Source: Micropterus salmoides
Lineage: Eukaryota; Chordata; Actinopteri; Centrarchiformes; Centrarchidae
Direction of reading: 5' to 3'
Length of the DNA: 64,000 nucleotides
NCBI RefSeq assembly: GCF_014851395.1
Contig: NW_024040485.1
Span: 7,774,104 to 7,838,103, forward strand
The translations under genes were made by a program, and so were the position numbers. This document shows, in pieces, positions 1 through 12,515 of this stretch. Position 1 is the stretch's first letter. Each line of letters starts with the position of its first letter. Below the pieces are notes generated by a model. The model was not told the origin of the DNA. It saw only the letters and a program-made list of their open reading frames with translations, and did no database searches.

Positions 1-57
1 TAAAGAAATGTAAATTTTTGCTCCACTGGCTACATTGGGTGTGTTAAACAGGCTCGA

Positions 58-78
58 GCAGGAGGAGGAGGAGGAGGA
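58..78 (+). repeat. GGA trinucleotide tract
   Basis: Short run of GGA units just upstream of the presumed myadm-like first exon. Purine-rich tracts like this are common near vertebrate promoters. No further function can be read from it. Confidence 0.6.
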
Positions 79-139
79 ACAGAGTTCAGACAGATGTGAG
101 TAACGGCGTAGACATTTGATGCCTAATTTGGTTTGCAGG

Positions 140-262
140 GCGGGGGGCTGCTCCTCTGAGCTGCTAGTTGACTCAGGGAGCTGAGAAGTTGCACTCCACG
201 ATTCTCTCCCGCTGGATGTCCTGTAGACCAGAGACTCTCCGCAGTCAAGTATCCCGCCGAAT
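140..262 (+). other. Putative non-coding exon 1 (5' UTR) of the myadm-like gene
   Basis: A locally GC-rich stretch ends in AATAG followed by a GTAACC donor at 263. The myadm-like coding exon far downstream has its own polypyrimidine tract and TACAG acceptor ending at 4945, so at least one upstream non-coding exon is needed. This is the best donor-bearing candidate. A non-coding first exon with a single coding exon is the usual MYADM arrangement. The left limit is unknown and no transcript evidence is available. Confidence 0.4.
169..175 (+). promoter_or_regulatory. AP-1 consensus (TGACTCA) near putative first exon
   Basis: A perfect TGACTCA heptamer lies inside the GC-rich block that ends in a splice donor at about 262. 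It matches the Fos/Jun (AP-1) consensus. A 7-base match can occur by chance, so this is only a candidate site, made more plausible by its position at the apparent start of the myadm-like transcript. Confidence 0.3.
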
Positions 263-1251
263 AGGTAACCGACTTTTACACAAAGCTGATTTCATGTGGA
301 GATCATGTGAGCTTGTGCTACTTGTTGCATCTTGTTACCTGCTTGCCCCATGGGAAGAATGTGATTCTATCCGCAGCTGTTTTATGTTTTACATGTTAGA
401 GGAAGATTTTACAGTTACAATGAAAGCTTTTATTGTTTGCATTGCATGTTTTTTTCCATACTTGACATGGGTTTGGAAATGTGGATGTATATAGCCTTAA
501 AATGTTTAGAGTAGGAGGAACACTTATAAAGAACTACATTTATATAGATCTAAGTTGCTCCTTTGTGAGTTTGTATACAGCAACTTTTCAATATTTTTTA
601 GCATTTTCTGCTACAGTATATTTTTAGTGAGTGACTTTCAGATATTTAGCAATTCCACAATTCTTTAAAAAAAATGCATAGGCTACTCTGTGCTGTTCCA
701 ATAAGAAAAATGCAGTTTTTTGGACATATATTTCTGTGTTTTTGTGTCAGATTGTGTTTAGTAAGCTGTAATGTGGTGAGAGCAGGGTGCGGCAGGCGGC
801 ACACCCACCTTCACTGTCAATGAATGGAGGCAGGAGCCTAACACACAGCTGTCACACCACAGACGCTGCTTTATGGTGACTTTTACTCTCTCTTTCTGGA
901 TTTTGGCACGTAGTAAACATGCCTGATTTGTGCTGAAGACAGTGATTTAGATTCTCATTGTTCTTCATTTAATCACTCCTCGCTGCGTAGGTGTGGTGGG
1001 TCAGTCTGCCTTGAAAAAAAAAAAAGGTGCAAATTCTGAAAAATAAATTAGCGTGCCTTTCATTTGAGAGATTTAGTACCTTGTGATGGTTGACATGCGG
1101 TTTCAGAGTCCTCCAGTCAGACAACAAAGGTCAATCTGTGGAAAAATGCTTAATACTTTGGATTTTCTTTGGCTTGAAAAAAAGTCAAATGTGAGGGTAC
1201 ATTTTTGCCCAGCCTTCGAAAACACAACACTAACATACTAACATCAAGCTA

Positions 1252-1301
1252 TCACACACACACACACACACACACGCACACACACACACACACACACACA
1301 G
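1252..1301. repeat. (CA)n microsatellite
   Basis: Nearly pure CA dinucleotide run with one CG interruption. Typical of fish intronic DNA and likely length-polymorphic. Confidence 0.9.
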
Positions 1302-3396
1302 ACAGAGCTCATCTTGTGCTTCGACCCATGGATCCCCTGTAAGTGGATTAGGCCTACGGGTGGAATCGAGTTAGTGATGTTTTGTGATGACAACCAAACA
1401 AGAACCACACATGACTTCTCTGTCTGTGATGAACACTTGTTTCCTGAAAATCTTGGTGCACACTGTTTGCATGAAAAGTGACCGTACAGGGGTGCATGAT
1501 ACTGTCACATCCTATTTGCTGTCCTGTTGCAAGCTGATGTGTGCACCTATTTTCAGCACCTCTTCCATTTGGGGAAGTGTTTGTGTCATGTGTGATTTGT
1601 GCTTTCCATGCTGAGCTTTGAAAAGACACTTTTTCCACACTGGAGTCTCGTTTCTTTTCTTTTTTTACATCCCTCTGCCATTAACCTCTCCCATTTCTTT
1701 CCTGACTTGATTCTATGAGCAGCAAAAGTAATGGCATCGGGAGTGGCGGCATTGATTTTTCCATTACGACCCTCCGTATACGTTTATTTTGAGCGGTTTA
1801 CATGAAGCATAATTGGTACCCTGACTTTAAAGCTGTAGTGGGAGTATTGAGCCGGGAAGGGAGAAAGAGAGGGAGTAGCCGCCAAATGAGACTATGAGGA
1901 GGGAAGGAAAGGAAAGGAAAAGAGAGCAAAGGAAAGAACTTGGCAAAATTGACAAAGTTACCAGTTGTTCAGCAACAGCCAGTCTACAGCACATCTGGAA
2001 CACATCAGTAAGTTGGAAAATCTTACAAGAAATAAGGGAGAGGGGGGCAGTGAAAGAGAGGGGCCTGGTGGTGACTCACCTCTCTGTTATTCCACTCTAT
2101 CACTGTGTTTAAACTATGTGTCCTTCTGTGGAGAGGCACAGGGCTTCCCCCGTGTTCCTCCCTCTTTTTACTCCCTTCCCCTCACCTCCCCTTCCTTTTC
2201 GCTTCAAGTGAGTCATCCTGCTGGAGTTTTAGGGGTCTCTTTTTCCATTTCTGCCTCTTTTTGTCCTCTCCTTTCTATTCATACCTCACTGCCAGTTCAG
2301 CTCTTCTCCTCCCCAGCCTCGTCTCTTTTATAGGTGTTTAATGGGACTAATGTAAACAGGCCTTTTCTCCTTGTTTATAACTGTCTCTTTGTGTAAACTG
2401 GGAACAGGGAGGACAGCGCTTCTGGAGCCAAGTGGGTGATGAGTGTCAGGAGGGATGGGAGGGAGGACAGTGTGGTCAGAGGGTTGTTGAACTATGAAAT
2501 TTTCCACCTTGTCTTGTTAAATGTCTTGTTGTGGCTTAAAATCTTGTTGGTCTCCAAGCCCCATCAGCATTTGTGTTGAGTTCTTGTCACATCCAGATAT
2601 ATTTTATATTTATCAGCTGTCATCAGTACCAGCCTGTCAGAATTAAAGAGCAAGAGCTTCTTCATATAGACTCCATATGCACCAGCGTTCAATAGAAAGA
2701 GGACATCTGCGACGCTGTACAAATTAAAGTAGCCTCATTAGATCACAGCGCAACGCAGCTGCACACAAGTTGCAGTTTGAGTCATTTACATCAACTGAAA
2801 ATAAAAAACTATCACTGCCTTGAAGTGGAGACAGCTGAATGAAATAATTTCACACCTGATTCATATCTGTAGGTCTTGTCACAAAGCAAGTGTTGCAAGT
2901 GTTGTATCCTGATTGACGTGTGCCAAAACTAGAGCTGAAAAGATTAGTCAAATATTATCTGATCAAAAGCAATTTTAAAAAAGTAAAAAAGTAATTTATC
3001 AAGCAAAAATTGCTTGGTTTCAGCTTTGGAAATGTGAGGATTTACTATTTCTCTCTGTTTTATATCATCATTTTATATAATTTTATTTGTTTTTAGACAA
3101 AACCAAGTCAAAGATTTTCCTTTTGACTGTTGGAAATTCTGATGGCATTTTTTTTTTTTACTATTTTCTGACATTTTAAAGACAAAATCAATAAAATTAT
3201 CTAATTTCTAACTAAATATGGAATAATCAAACTTAAGGTTTGGAATGAAACATCTCTAGGTATTGTTTATTAAGAGTTTAATACTCAAACAATTCAGCTA
3301 CTACTATAGAACCCTATCTCTCATAGTAATAACCTGATTAGGAAAATAGGTTTTCAGGGCGTTTAAGATGCAGTTTCCTTTAATAATGTTAAGAAT

Positions 3397-4363
3397 TTAA
3401 AGGTTCAGTGTGTAATATTTAGGACGATCTATTGACAGAAATGCAATATAATATACATAACTATGTTTTCAGTGGTGTATAAAGATCTTACATAATGAAC
3501 TGTTGTGTTTTTATTATTTCTATCTCATCCCATTTCTATCTCACATGGAGGTCGCCATGTTGCACCGCCATGTTTCTACAGTAGTCCAAACGGACCAAAC
3601 GGTCCAAACTGCGCCACAGAGCGTGTTTTGTCACTACGGTGAATGAACACAAAGAACAGGAGAAGAAGAAGAAGTAGTAGTAGTATTAGTTGTCGTCTGG
3701 TTTATTAGAAGTAAGAAGAGACATGAAATTTGGGCAAATAGTTGACCACATGTATTATTTAGAACAAGAGCCGACAGAGCGTAACTATAAGGTCTCCTCC
3801 ATGCTTCAAAGGGAGGGGTGAGCGATGACTGATGGTGCATTCATGTGGAGTCGGAATAATCGGAATTTATTTTCCCCTAGTTAAATCTTTACTGCAAAAA
3901 GAGAAATAAAGTGTACATGGGACATCAAGAAGTGTACAGAACAGTATACAAATATAAAAGAAGACAAATAATAAAAACTTTGACGGGGTAGTCTATATTA
4001 TATAAAGATATTAAAATAGGACCGTATGTTGACAGTTTTCAAACCTTTTTTTTTTTTGGATTTAGAAATTAAATTGATATACAATTGAGAAAAAGTACAT
4101 AGTTGCCAAAGAAGGTTAAAATCAAGGGCAACTGGACTCGGTTGTTAGGTTTTTTACTGCTGAATTTACATTAATGAATATGGAATTTTTCCATTAGCAT
4201 TAATACATTTATTATAAAGTACTTCTTTTTTTTTACTTTTTAAAAGCAAAATAACACATTCTTCCACATCATTGAGGAGCATGTTAATGCATAGTGAGCC
4301 GCTGGTTGCCATTTTCAACCCTCACCACTAGATACCGCTAAAACTTACACACTGAACCTTTAA
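3397..4363. mobile_element. TTAA-flanked MITE with perfect 15-bp terminal inverted repeats
   Basis: The left end AGGTTCAGTGTGTAA (3401-3415) is the exact reverse complement of the right end (4345-4359). Each end is bordered by TTAA (3397-3400 and 4360-4363), as expected for a TTAA target duplication of the piggyBac or Kolobok kind. The interior, about 930 bp, shows no transposase; the short minus-strand ORF at 3634-3840 is not convincing. I therefore read it as a non-autonomous derivative. The superfamily is inferred from the TTAA only. Confidence 0.7.
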
Positions 4364-5064
4364 GCAGCAGCACTAGATGCAAAGCCTTGTTAAGATTTCA
4401 GATTTGTTTACAGTGTAGATGAGGACCCTGGGAGTGGGAGTGGAACAAGTGCATAGGGCCATGTTTAGATCACGATGACAGAAACACTGTAGGGGCACTG
4501 TAGGTTGTGGCGCCACACCTACCACCGAGGTCATGAGCGTGGAGGAATGTCCGAGTGAAACAGCACTCAGCACAGGAATGCTGTTGAGAAAGCAGTCTGC
4601 AGTTTGATAGGAGGCAGAAACTACTGGAGGAAAAGAGAGAGAGTGTTCAACAAATGATTTGACCAGATGTCAATGTTCTGTAACTAGTGTGACAACAGTG
4701 CAGTCATTATTTGTGTTTTGAAATTGTGTTTTCATGGTTCAAGTTGTTGTGTCAACCATTCATAAAAATACAATAACGCCATTGTGTTTCAGAAAATGTT
4801 ATGTAGGAGTATCGAGCCTGTTTGAGCAGAGTTGCAAGCTGTTGCCCTCATGTAGTCGTATCTTGTACTTTATCTAGAGGTCAAAGAAAGTAACTCTAAA
4901 ATGCTTGCTTACTAATTCTTTTCAATCTCTCTTTTTTTTTTACAGTTTTCTCTGCCTTCTCTGAGTGGCTAATGGTAAAAATCTGAGGAAGTGACTCCAA
5001 AAATACGACTCGGATCTCACAGGAACCTTTTCAGCTTCTCTCATCACCTACTACATCTTCCAGA

Positions 5065-5952
5065 ATGGGTATAGTCATCCACTCCAGCCCTCTCCTATGG
5101 ACACGGTTGGCAGCCATGGTCTTCGCCTGTGTGGCCTTCTCCGTGGCCATACATGGGGCCAGAGTCAACCATGGCACCGGAAACTGGTGCATCTTCTGCT
5201 GGGTCTTCAGTTTCGCCGGGTCTCTTCTCGTCATCCTGGTGGAGCTGTTCGGCCTTCAGGCCAGAGCCCCGGTTTCCTGGAAGAACTTCCCTATCACCTT
5301 TGCCTGCTACGCCGCCCTGCTCTGCTTGTCTGCCTCCATCATCTTCCCCCTCTACTACCTCAGGGGCTCCTCAGCTTCTGGCCCAAATGAAATCCGCGAC
5401 TACCGCATTGTGACAACCGTCTTCTCCTGCCTGGCCACCATCACCTACATGAGCGAGGTGAGCATCAGCAAGGCGCGTCCAGGGGAGGTGGCCGGCTACA
5501 TGGCCACAGCCCCTGGCCTGCTAAAAGTCTGCGAGACCTTTGTGGCCTGCATCATCTTTGTCTTCATCAGCGACCCTGTGGCGTACGACCGTCACGATGC
5601 ACTGAAGTACTGCATGTCCGTTTACTGCATCTGCTTCATCCTGTCGGCGGCCATCATCCTGCTGTGCATAGGCGAGTGCACCGGCTTCCTCCCCTTCCCG
5701 TTTGCCCGCTTCCTGTCTCTGTACGCCCTGCTGGCCGTGGTCCTCTATCTGTCAGCAACCATTATCTGGCCCATCTTCAACTTTGACCCCAAGCATGGTG
5801 GAACAAAAGAAAGGCCCAACAATTGCAGCAGTGCGATGGGACTGTGTATGTGGGATAAGGCCATGGTGGTAGCTGTGCTCACTGCTGTCAACTTCATCCT
5901 CTACTTGTCCGACTTAATCTACTCTACCCGCCTGGTGTTTGTCAGCGCTTGA
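5065..5952 (+). CDS. myadm: Myeloid-associated differentiation marker-like protein (MYADM family)
   Basis: A single uninterrupted 295-codon exon encodes a multi-pass membrane protein with about eight hydrophobic helices, arranged as two MARVEL-type four-helix halves. Family features are the N-terminal hydrophobic block, the NWCIFCW stretch, the paired FACxA/CLSASIIFPLYYLR segment in the first half, and a matching LSATIIWPIFNFDP segment in the second. MYADM proteins sit in cholesterol-rich plasma-membrane domains and act in membrane organisation, Rac1 targeting and barrier function (family knowledge). The start is the first ATG after the acceptor at 4945, and the length fits the family (about 300 aa). 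Teleosts carry several myadm-like copies and I cannot tell which paralog this is. The exon is much more GC-rich than its surroundings. Confidence 0.85.
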   Translation: MGIVIHSSPLLWTRLAAMVFACVAFSVAIHGARVNHGTGNWCIFCWVFSFAGSLLVILVELFGLQARAPVSWKNFPITFACYAALLCLSASIIFPLYYLRGSSASGPNEIRDYRIVTTVFSCLATITYMSEVSISKARPGEVAGYMATAPGLLKVCETFVACIIFVFISDPVAYDRHDALKYCMSVYCICFILSAAIILLCIGECTGFLPFPFARFLSLYALLAVVLYLSATIIWPIFNFDPKHGGTKERPNNCSSAMGLCMWDKAMVVAVLTAVNFILYLSDLIYSTRLVFVSA

Positions 5953-5991
5953 GGGAAGAGAAAGTGTGTTAGGTGTTAGCAGTATGCTCCA

Positions 5992-5997
5992 AATAAA
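5992..5997 (+). terminator. Proximal AATAAA polyadenylation signal of the myadm-like gene
   Basis: AATAAA lies 40 bp after the stop codon on the coding strand. A second one lies at about 7627 and could end a longer 3' UTR. Which is used cannot be decided from sequence. Confidence 0.4.
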
Positions 5998-7460
5998 ATT
6001 GAATTTGGCATGTTCTCAAAGGCCGTCGAACTGCTGTCAGATACAATGCTGCGAGCAAATGTGAGTGTACTCACTCCATACTTGCTGGAGGAAGTTGTGG
6101 GTCATGATGGGAGCTGACTGAGTTATACCACAACTGGTATAGTTTATTGTAGTATTGTAATCTAGTGTGACTCCATTTGTTGTTTGAAATTTGCCCTGAT
6201 AACTAAAGGATTTGATTTCACTATAGTTCTACCAGAACAAAATAGTAAAAGTGGCCCAAAGTACTTGTGTAATGGTTGACCCAGGATGTACTGGAGAAAA
6301 TATTATGGGGGCAGCGAACATGGTTTTTAAAAGAGATTGACAAGTTCAGCTGGCCGACCTGGGTAATCAAACCAAAATCTTGGGTTTTTTTTGGCCCCAA
6401 GCAGTTTTGCCTCGGCAAACCTGCCAAATTTGATTTTGTGTAAAGTATACTGCCAGTCTGAGGACAATAGAGAGAAAAGAGGGAGAGGCTGAGGTCAATG
6501 GCTATGTTTACACGTACAACGAAATAAATAACTGAGGCTTTCTGTTCATGTGTTGGAGCATGTAAGTGTCAAACCTTGCTTCCATGACCTGGATGACTCT
6601 TATATTGATTATGAGAGGCCTGATGTGATTGCTGGAACATGCTGATATTACCCGACCAAGCTTTTTATACATTTTAATTGCAGATCACTGCCCACTGTAA
6701 AACTCAAAATACAATATTAGTTCATGTATACACAGAGATGTCTGTGATCTGGATATGACCAAGCTATTTACAGAATCTCAACAAGGATACAAGCTAACAC
6801 CTAAAATACTATGTGCATGTAAACATAGTCTGTAATGACAAAGGAAGAAAAAACAAGGAAAATGGTGGCTTATTATTGTGTTTTTGTTAAATTTGTTTTG
6901 CATGATGTATATGTCAGTGCTCTGCCTTGAGTTTGTTTTCAATTTGATGTCAGTTATAAAAAGACCGCCGAGCAGTATTTCTGTTTTAAACAGTTAAAGG
7001 ATGAAATGTAATAAAATAATGAATATTACCTGTAAGGAGCCATGATTAAGATTAAGATGATTTCATTAAATGAATTGACTATTGTTTTCCCAATAGAATG
7101 CAGAGCAGCTGATAAGGATCTGATGTTTTAAGACTTGAAGTAGTGCAAAATAGCTTACATGACTGCTAGGCTAGCTTTTTGTTCCTGTTATGATATATGT
7201 GTATTTGTATCTGCAAGCTACAATCAATGGCAAGAATATATATGTGGAAAGAACATATACAAGATTGTGGATTTAAAAAAGAAGACAAATATGTTTAAAG
7301 TGCACTTAAATATTAGTATTTTTACGTGTGTTTAAATGAATGGTGTCTCCAAATATCAAAACATCTGTTAACACCAAACTCACTCCACATTTACTGTTTT
7401 ATGATTGGGTCCATTTGAACTGCTGTAATTAACACACAGAGAAAAAGACTAAAATAGATG

Positions 7461-7529
<69 letters not shown>

Positions 7530-7640
7530 AGTATTATATTCCTCAAATGTTTTTTTATATCCCACTGTTTGTATTTCAAGTGTGCATACCACATCAGTGA
7601 TGTAAGAAAACATAATCCAGTGTTTCAATAAAACCACATG
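5998..7640 (+). other. Possible long 3' UTR / intergenic sequence after the myadm-like gene
   Basis: AT-rich sequence with no coding content on either strand. It contains a CT tract running into a TA tract (7462-7523) and a second AATAAA near 7627. Long 3' UTRs are usual in MYADM genes, so part of this may be transcribed. Confidence 0.3.
7462..7523. repeat. Compound (CT)n-(TA)n microsatellite
   Basis: About 35 bases of CT repeat pass directly into about 26 bases of TA repeat. The apparent ORF across it on the minus strand (7449-7637) encodes only Glu-Arg and Ile-Tyr dipeptide repeats and is not a gene. Confidence 0.9.
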
Positions 7641-8390
7641 GTAAACAGAGTGTATGTACTATTATTTATCTTTTGGTTTGGTTATATTACTCATTCTCAT
7701 GATTTTAGTTTTTAGCTATATATGCTAATTGGGAAGGACCCTGTACATAAGCAGTCTCTATGGGCTCCTCCCCGCATCTACGGCTATTTGTTCTTCATGG
7801 GCTCCCAGCACACGCAAGCCAACCGTACATTTCCTCTGTGGTTAGTACTGAGCCTGTCAAAAGTGATTTGAAAACTGCCTTCAGTTGTTCTATATACATA
7901 TAACCGCTCTCACAAGCGAGATAAATTAATTCACTTTAAGAAAAAGGAGCAATGCTTTGTTAAAGAAAGGGTTGTACCCTCTGGCATGGGAACATGGCTA
8001 CTCCAATAGCCAGCTACTGGCAAGTCATGAGCTAGTGTACCTTTATCACCATGACTGAACTTCATCTCAACTATCCATGTCCAAGGGAGCTTGTAGAGTC
8101 AGAGTTCAGTTTTGTGTTACAGTATCTGTATAAAATAAGTTCCTTGAAGCGTTATGAAATAAAATGATTCATCAACATATTAAGCTTACATAGAAAGTGT
8201 TTGACTATGGTCAGTTTTTATTAAAGGCTTATCATAAACATATGAGCGCATTGTATGTTTATTTGGTCAAATTCAAATCTAATATTTGTTTTGACACATA
8301 GAGTATAATGTTTGCTGTCTTTCCTTTTGTTTTTCTCTTGCCTTTGTATGTAATGTATTTAGTGTATTGTAAGCCATTGTGGGCTGGGCA

Positions 8391-8420
8391 CCTTTTGGGG
8401 TATGACAATACCCCAAAAGG
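8391..8420. repeat. Perfect 13-bp inverted repeat (4-nt loop)
   Basis: CCTTTTGGGGTAT at 8391-8403 is followed by GACA and its exact reverse complement at 8408-8420. Transcribed, it would form a stable 13-bp hairpin. No T-run follows and no gene is close, so a terminator role is not supported. Confidence 0.85.
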
Positions 8421-9639
8421 GTATAATTATAATTCATTCATTCACAAAGCTTAATGAGCTATTGTACCTTGAGTTTGAGCTTATGTCTTAGTTTTTCAAG
8501 CAGAATAGTTCTGAAAAAAAAAAAAAAGAATGGCATTGTGTCCATCATTGAGTACAATCCTACTGATTTCCTACTTTCTAACATCTATTGTGGTTAATTT
8601 GTTTACATTTTGGGTTACATAACATATTAAGACTGTCACCAAAAAATATGTTATCCACTACCATTTATATTGTACTTTGATTATAAATGTATTCATATGC
8701 CACTAAGGAAATGGTAAAGTGAGCAGGACCCCTGGAGTGACAATGCTATAAACTCGGTACTGAATTTCAGCTTTACTCTTAACTGTCCCACTCTTTATTT
8801 TAGCAAGATTCAATCTCTGCTGGCATAAGGTTGGTCTGCGCTTTTGCCTGTTTTACACCATTTCCCAGTTAGTTTTGCTGCTGTTTGATACAGCGAAAAG
8901 TCATGTGGGGAGTAGCCTTCCTACTCTCCTTAAGTAACTAAATTAATTCTTGGCCTACCCACTCTGACCCATAAAAAGAACAAAGATTTTTAGTCATCAG
9001 CGCCACAATAGCTTGATACAATCTCGAATGAGGAGGCCGTAGAAAGAACTCTGTCTCAAACGCAGCATCAAGTTTTCCACTCTTGAGGCAGACGTGTTGA
9101 CTAATTTAAATAGACTCCTGTGTCCTCATCTTCCCACAGATGCAACTTGTAGCTTCCTGCTTGGCTTGAATTTGAACCTCTTCCCTTTCCAAGCCTGGAA
9201 TGGCAGACAGCTGTGCAAGTGCATGAGTAACAAGTGATGTCATTTTGTTGGGTTGTTCCTCAAAAAGCTCATTTTATTTCAACACATTTGTTTCCTCTGA
9301 CTCTACGTTGATCCTTGACTGTGTTGTAATTTGCTGCTGCCACTACATGATATCTTGTCATCCATGTGTTTTAAAGCGGAACCTGACCATGTACACATAA
9401 AGGTCAAATTATTAGTCAAGGGGAGTGCTACTCAAGTCTGTGAAACAACAACTTAAGGTTTTACAGAGGGGTCATGTGAGGGGCTACTTCTTGCCGGATG
9501 CAGTGACTTCCTCTCTGCTGGTTGCCTAGCAACTTAACTGTGATGTTGGAAGGAAATTACTGCTCCTGGCCAAGTGGTTATGATTGATCACCCGAGATGA
9601 AGCATGTTAATTAGGGAGCTCTACAAGTGCTGGTAGGCG

Positions 9640-9745
9640 GATTAGGTTACCTTTAGACAGAGCCAGGCAAGTCATTTCCTTCTGTTTTCAGTCTTTATGC
9701 TAAGCTAAGCTAACTGGCTGTAGCTTCAAATTTATCATACAAACA
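9640..9745. mobile_element. Partial copy of a fish MITE (CTAAGCTAAG family)
   Basis: The segment with CAGTCTTTATGCTAAGCTAAGCTAACTGGCTGTAGCTTCA closely resembles the second half of the better-preserved element at 26541-26878, which has TAGTCTTTACGCTAAGCTAAGTTAGCTTCA. The left part is missing or decayed. Confidence 0.5.
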
Positions 9746-10395
9746 GAACACTGTTTGTCACAGGAACACTCAACATTAGACACACAAGGACGTGACAAAC
9801 ACTGGAGACACAAGCACGCATACATTTACACAGGGACTAACGAGCAGGGCGGGAGCAACACAGGTGAGCGGGATCAGGGCTACCGAGGCAGGCCAAGAGT
9901 ATGGAAAACAGAGCGACTAGCTGAGAGACAGCAGGGGGGAACAGAGAGACACTTACAGATGCAAAACACTATACATTAACAACAAGCACCACAGGCTGAA
10001 GCAAGGACAAAACAGAACCCAGATTAGACATGGGCACAATAACATATAAGAACACAGACCAGAAGTAAACACTAAGACATGAACTAATGTACAGTACTAA
10101 GAACTAACTAAACAAGACTACACAGAGGAACACAGAACCAAAAACGGACTTAAACAGGAAACATGAACACAAAACCACATTCCTAACAATATTGTAGACT
10201 GTAGTTTACAGCAGCAGCCATGTGCCTGGACAAGACTGAATTCACAGAGTATATACGGTCTTATACTGTAGGCATGTAGTCTGTTAGTAGATATAAACAC
10301 GCACACACTAGTTATTAATTTAGTTAGGCAACAAGGGTAGTAGTACAAATAAGCTTGTAATTAATTTGTAATTGCGAGGCGGAATGTGTTTTTGA

Positions 10396-10593
<198 letters not shown>

Positions 10594-11191
10594 TAGTTAA
10601 GAAGTTAAACATTTAAGCAAGTTATCTGCAGCATTACATTCAATTACCATAGATCTATTTGCACTATTTGCATAATGAGAGGGGCATACCCGCACACCGG
10701 TGGCTCATTCCTGAAGCATTCCCATTAAAATATTTGTTAAACTTTTCTCCAAGCAGAACACTCTTTTTTAATTTATTATGTGTTCCAGAACCATGCCTCA
10801 GTCAGTCTTTCACCTGAGGACTGTGAAAACGGTAAAATCTCTCCAACTGCAAAAAAAATTCAATTATGCACAATTCATAAATTTCATGACATTCAATTGG
10901 GCACAGAAGGCCTTCATCATGTTTACGCAGGTCATTTACAGTTATCAGTAGTTAGGAAAGTTTCTGAATCTGTTGTGGCACACAGGTATATCGCCACCAT
11001 ACGAAAAAAAAAGAAAGATAAGAAAATGAAAATGTTTTAACCGGCTGATATTTCTCAGCCTAATTGTGGACAGCAACACTAGTCACAAATGTGTACAATG
11101 TTGAAATTTAAAACAGCATTGTGGGAATACAAACACAAATACCAACCAAGCATTAGCCAAAGTATTACAATTACACTGGAATTAGGTAATA

Positions 11192-11232
11192 TACTCTAAC
11201 ATTAGCATTAGCATTAGCATTAGCGTTAGTCA
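11192..11232. repeat. CATTAG hexamer tandem repeat
   Basis: About five tandem copies of CATTAG, the last as CGTTAG, in AT-rich intergenic DNA. Confidence 0.7.
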
Positions 11233-11405
11233 GCCAGTATAATGTTATGAATAAAATTAGAAATAGCATTATATTCTGTTAAATGTTTTGTATTTCAGTA
11301 GTTGTGATGCAACTACAGATTGTCGGCCAGTCCACAACTTTTAAACTGAAATATCTCTAATGGATGGATTGCCATACATCTTGTACCTGACATCAATGGT
11401 CCCCA

Positions 11406-12276
11406 GGGCCCAGTTGTTCAAAAGTAATCTGATCGAAGAAATCCGGATTATCCTGATCCCAACAGAAGGGTGGATTCAGGAACAAAATGTCACAAAACTT
11501 CTGACATTTTCCAAATAATACAACATTTTTATCATGTAGTAGCCTATATAAACATTTATTTATATTTTGCACTTGATTTGTTTAAACATTACAGTGATAA
11601 AGTAAATAAAGCAGACATTACCTATTAAGTCATTCAGTACAGTAAAAAAAGATTAAATAATCCCCCAAACAGCTGTCAATTTCAAACGGAAAATAATGAA
11701 TTTAATTTCAACTGGCACATTCGTCAGAGATGAACCATTCAATAGTTTGTAACAATTGCGTCCCTTAGTACACTTCCAGTCAGTCCCTCATTCTAAGATT
11801 GCCTCCTAAAAGCTAAAAGCTGCTCTCTGAACTCTGAATGAACTTAACTATTAAACTATTGGATAACACATGATCAGAATATCCACTGTGTATCTGTGAA
11901 TAATGTACACTTGCTTGTTTTTTCTTGGATTTGTGGTGGATCAGATTCTGCAGGTTCTGACTGCATAAAGAAATTGAAAATGGAAGGAAATGTTTCTGTT
12001 TTATTGTGCATTTTCTGTCTCTTCAAATTAAAGTGACCTCACGCTGGCTGTTCTGCCTGTTGGTCTGTATATAATTAACAGCTTTGTAACATGTAGTCCA
12101 TAGAGAACTGAAAATCCAGATTTGGTAATCATGAAACGTTTGTATCTGGATCAAGGTGATCCAATCCAATGTTGCTTTGAAAAACTGGCACAAAAGTAAG
12201 TGGGGTTACGTGATCTGGGATCGAAAAACATCATCATTCTGATCCAAATTAAACTTAAAATTAAACAACTGGGCCC
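11406..12276. mobile_element. Non-autonomous DNA transposon with GGGCCCAGTTGTT inverted ends
   Basis: The left end begins GGGCCCAGTTGTT (11406-11418) and the right end closes with the exact complement AACAACTGGGCCC (12264-12276). Further in, the arms share a weaker GATC/GGATCAGA-like match. The 870-bp interior has no transposase reading frame. Clear target duplications were not found, so the superfamily is unassigned. Confidence 0.65.
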
Positions 12277-12472
12277 AGAGGATGAATCCAACTTTGGTGA
12301 TACTGTGGTTTATGATCAAATGCCTAAAAAACTAATACATTCCCATAACCCTCCAACAGCCAAATATTTAGATTGCTAGCATCACTGTCTTGTTGCTACA
12401 GTTTACATTATCGCAGACGCAAATTCAAAGAAATTGCACTGCAGAATAATTTCCTTGGTGTGTGTGTGTATA

Positions 12473-12478
<6 letters not shown>

Positions 12479-12512
<34 letters not shown>
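12479..12512. repeat. (TA)n microsatellite
   Basis: About 17 TA units following a TGTGTG run. Simple sequence repeat. Confidence 0.9.

Positions 12513-12515
<3 letters not shown>

Larger units (their letters stand above)
263..4945 (+). other. Presumed large first intron of the myadm-like gene
   Basis: About 4.7 kb of AT-rich DNA without a supportable coding exon on either strand; the few short ORFs have no recognisable content and sit in low-complexity sequence. It holds a CA microsatellite (1252-1301), purine- and pyrimidine-rich tracts (1850-2340), and a TTAA-flanked inverted-repeat element (3397-4363). It ends in a long T-rich tract and TACAG. Confidence 0.4.

Noticed and set aside
168..494. 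108-codon ORF at the left edge
   Set aside because: Runs across the presumed splice donor at 263 into AT-rich intron sequence; composition is not protein-like.
1354..1638. Overlapping ORFs on both strands
   Set aside because: No recognisable family, no splice context, inside an intron.
10780..11040. 86-codon ORF with a lysine-rich end
   Set aside because: The lysines come from an A-rich tract; no family, no neighbours, no promoter evidence.
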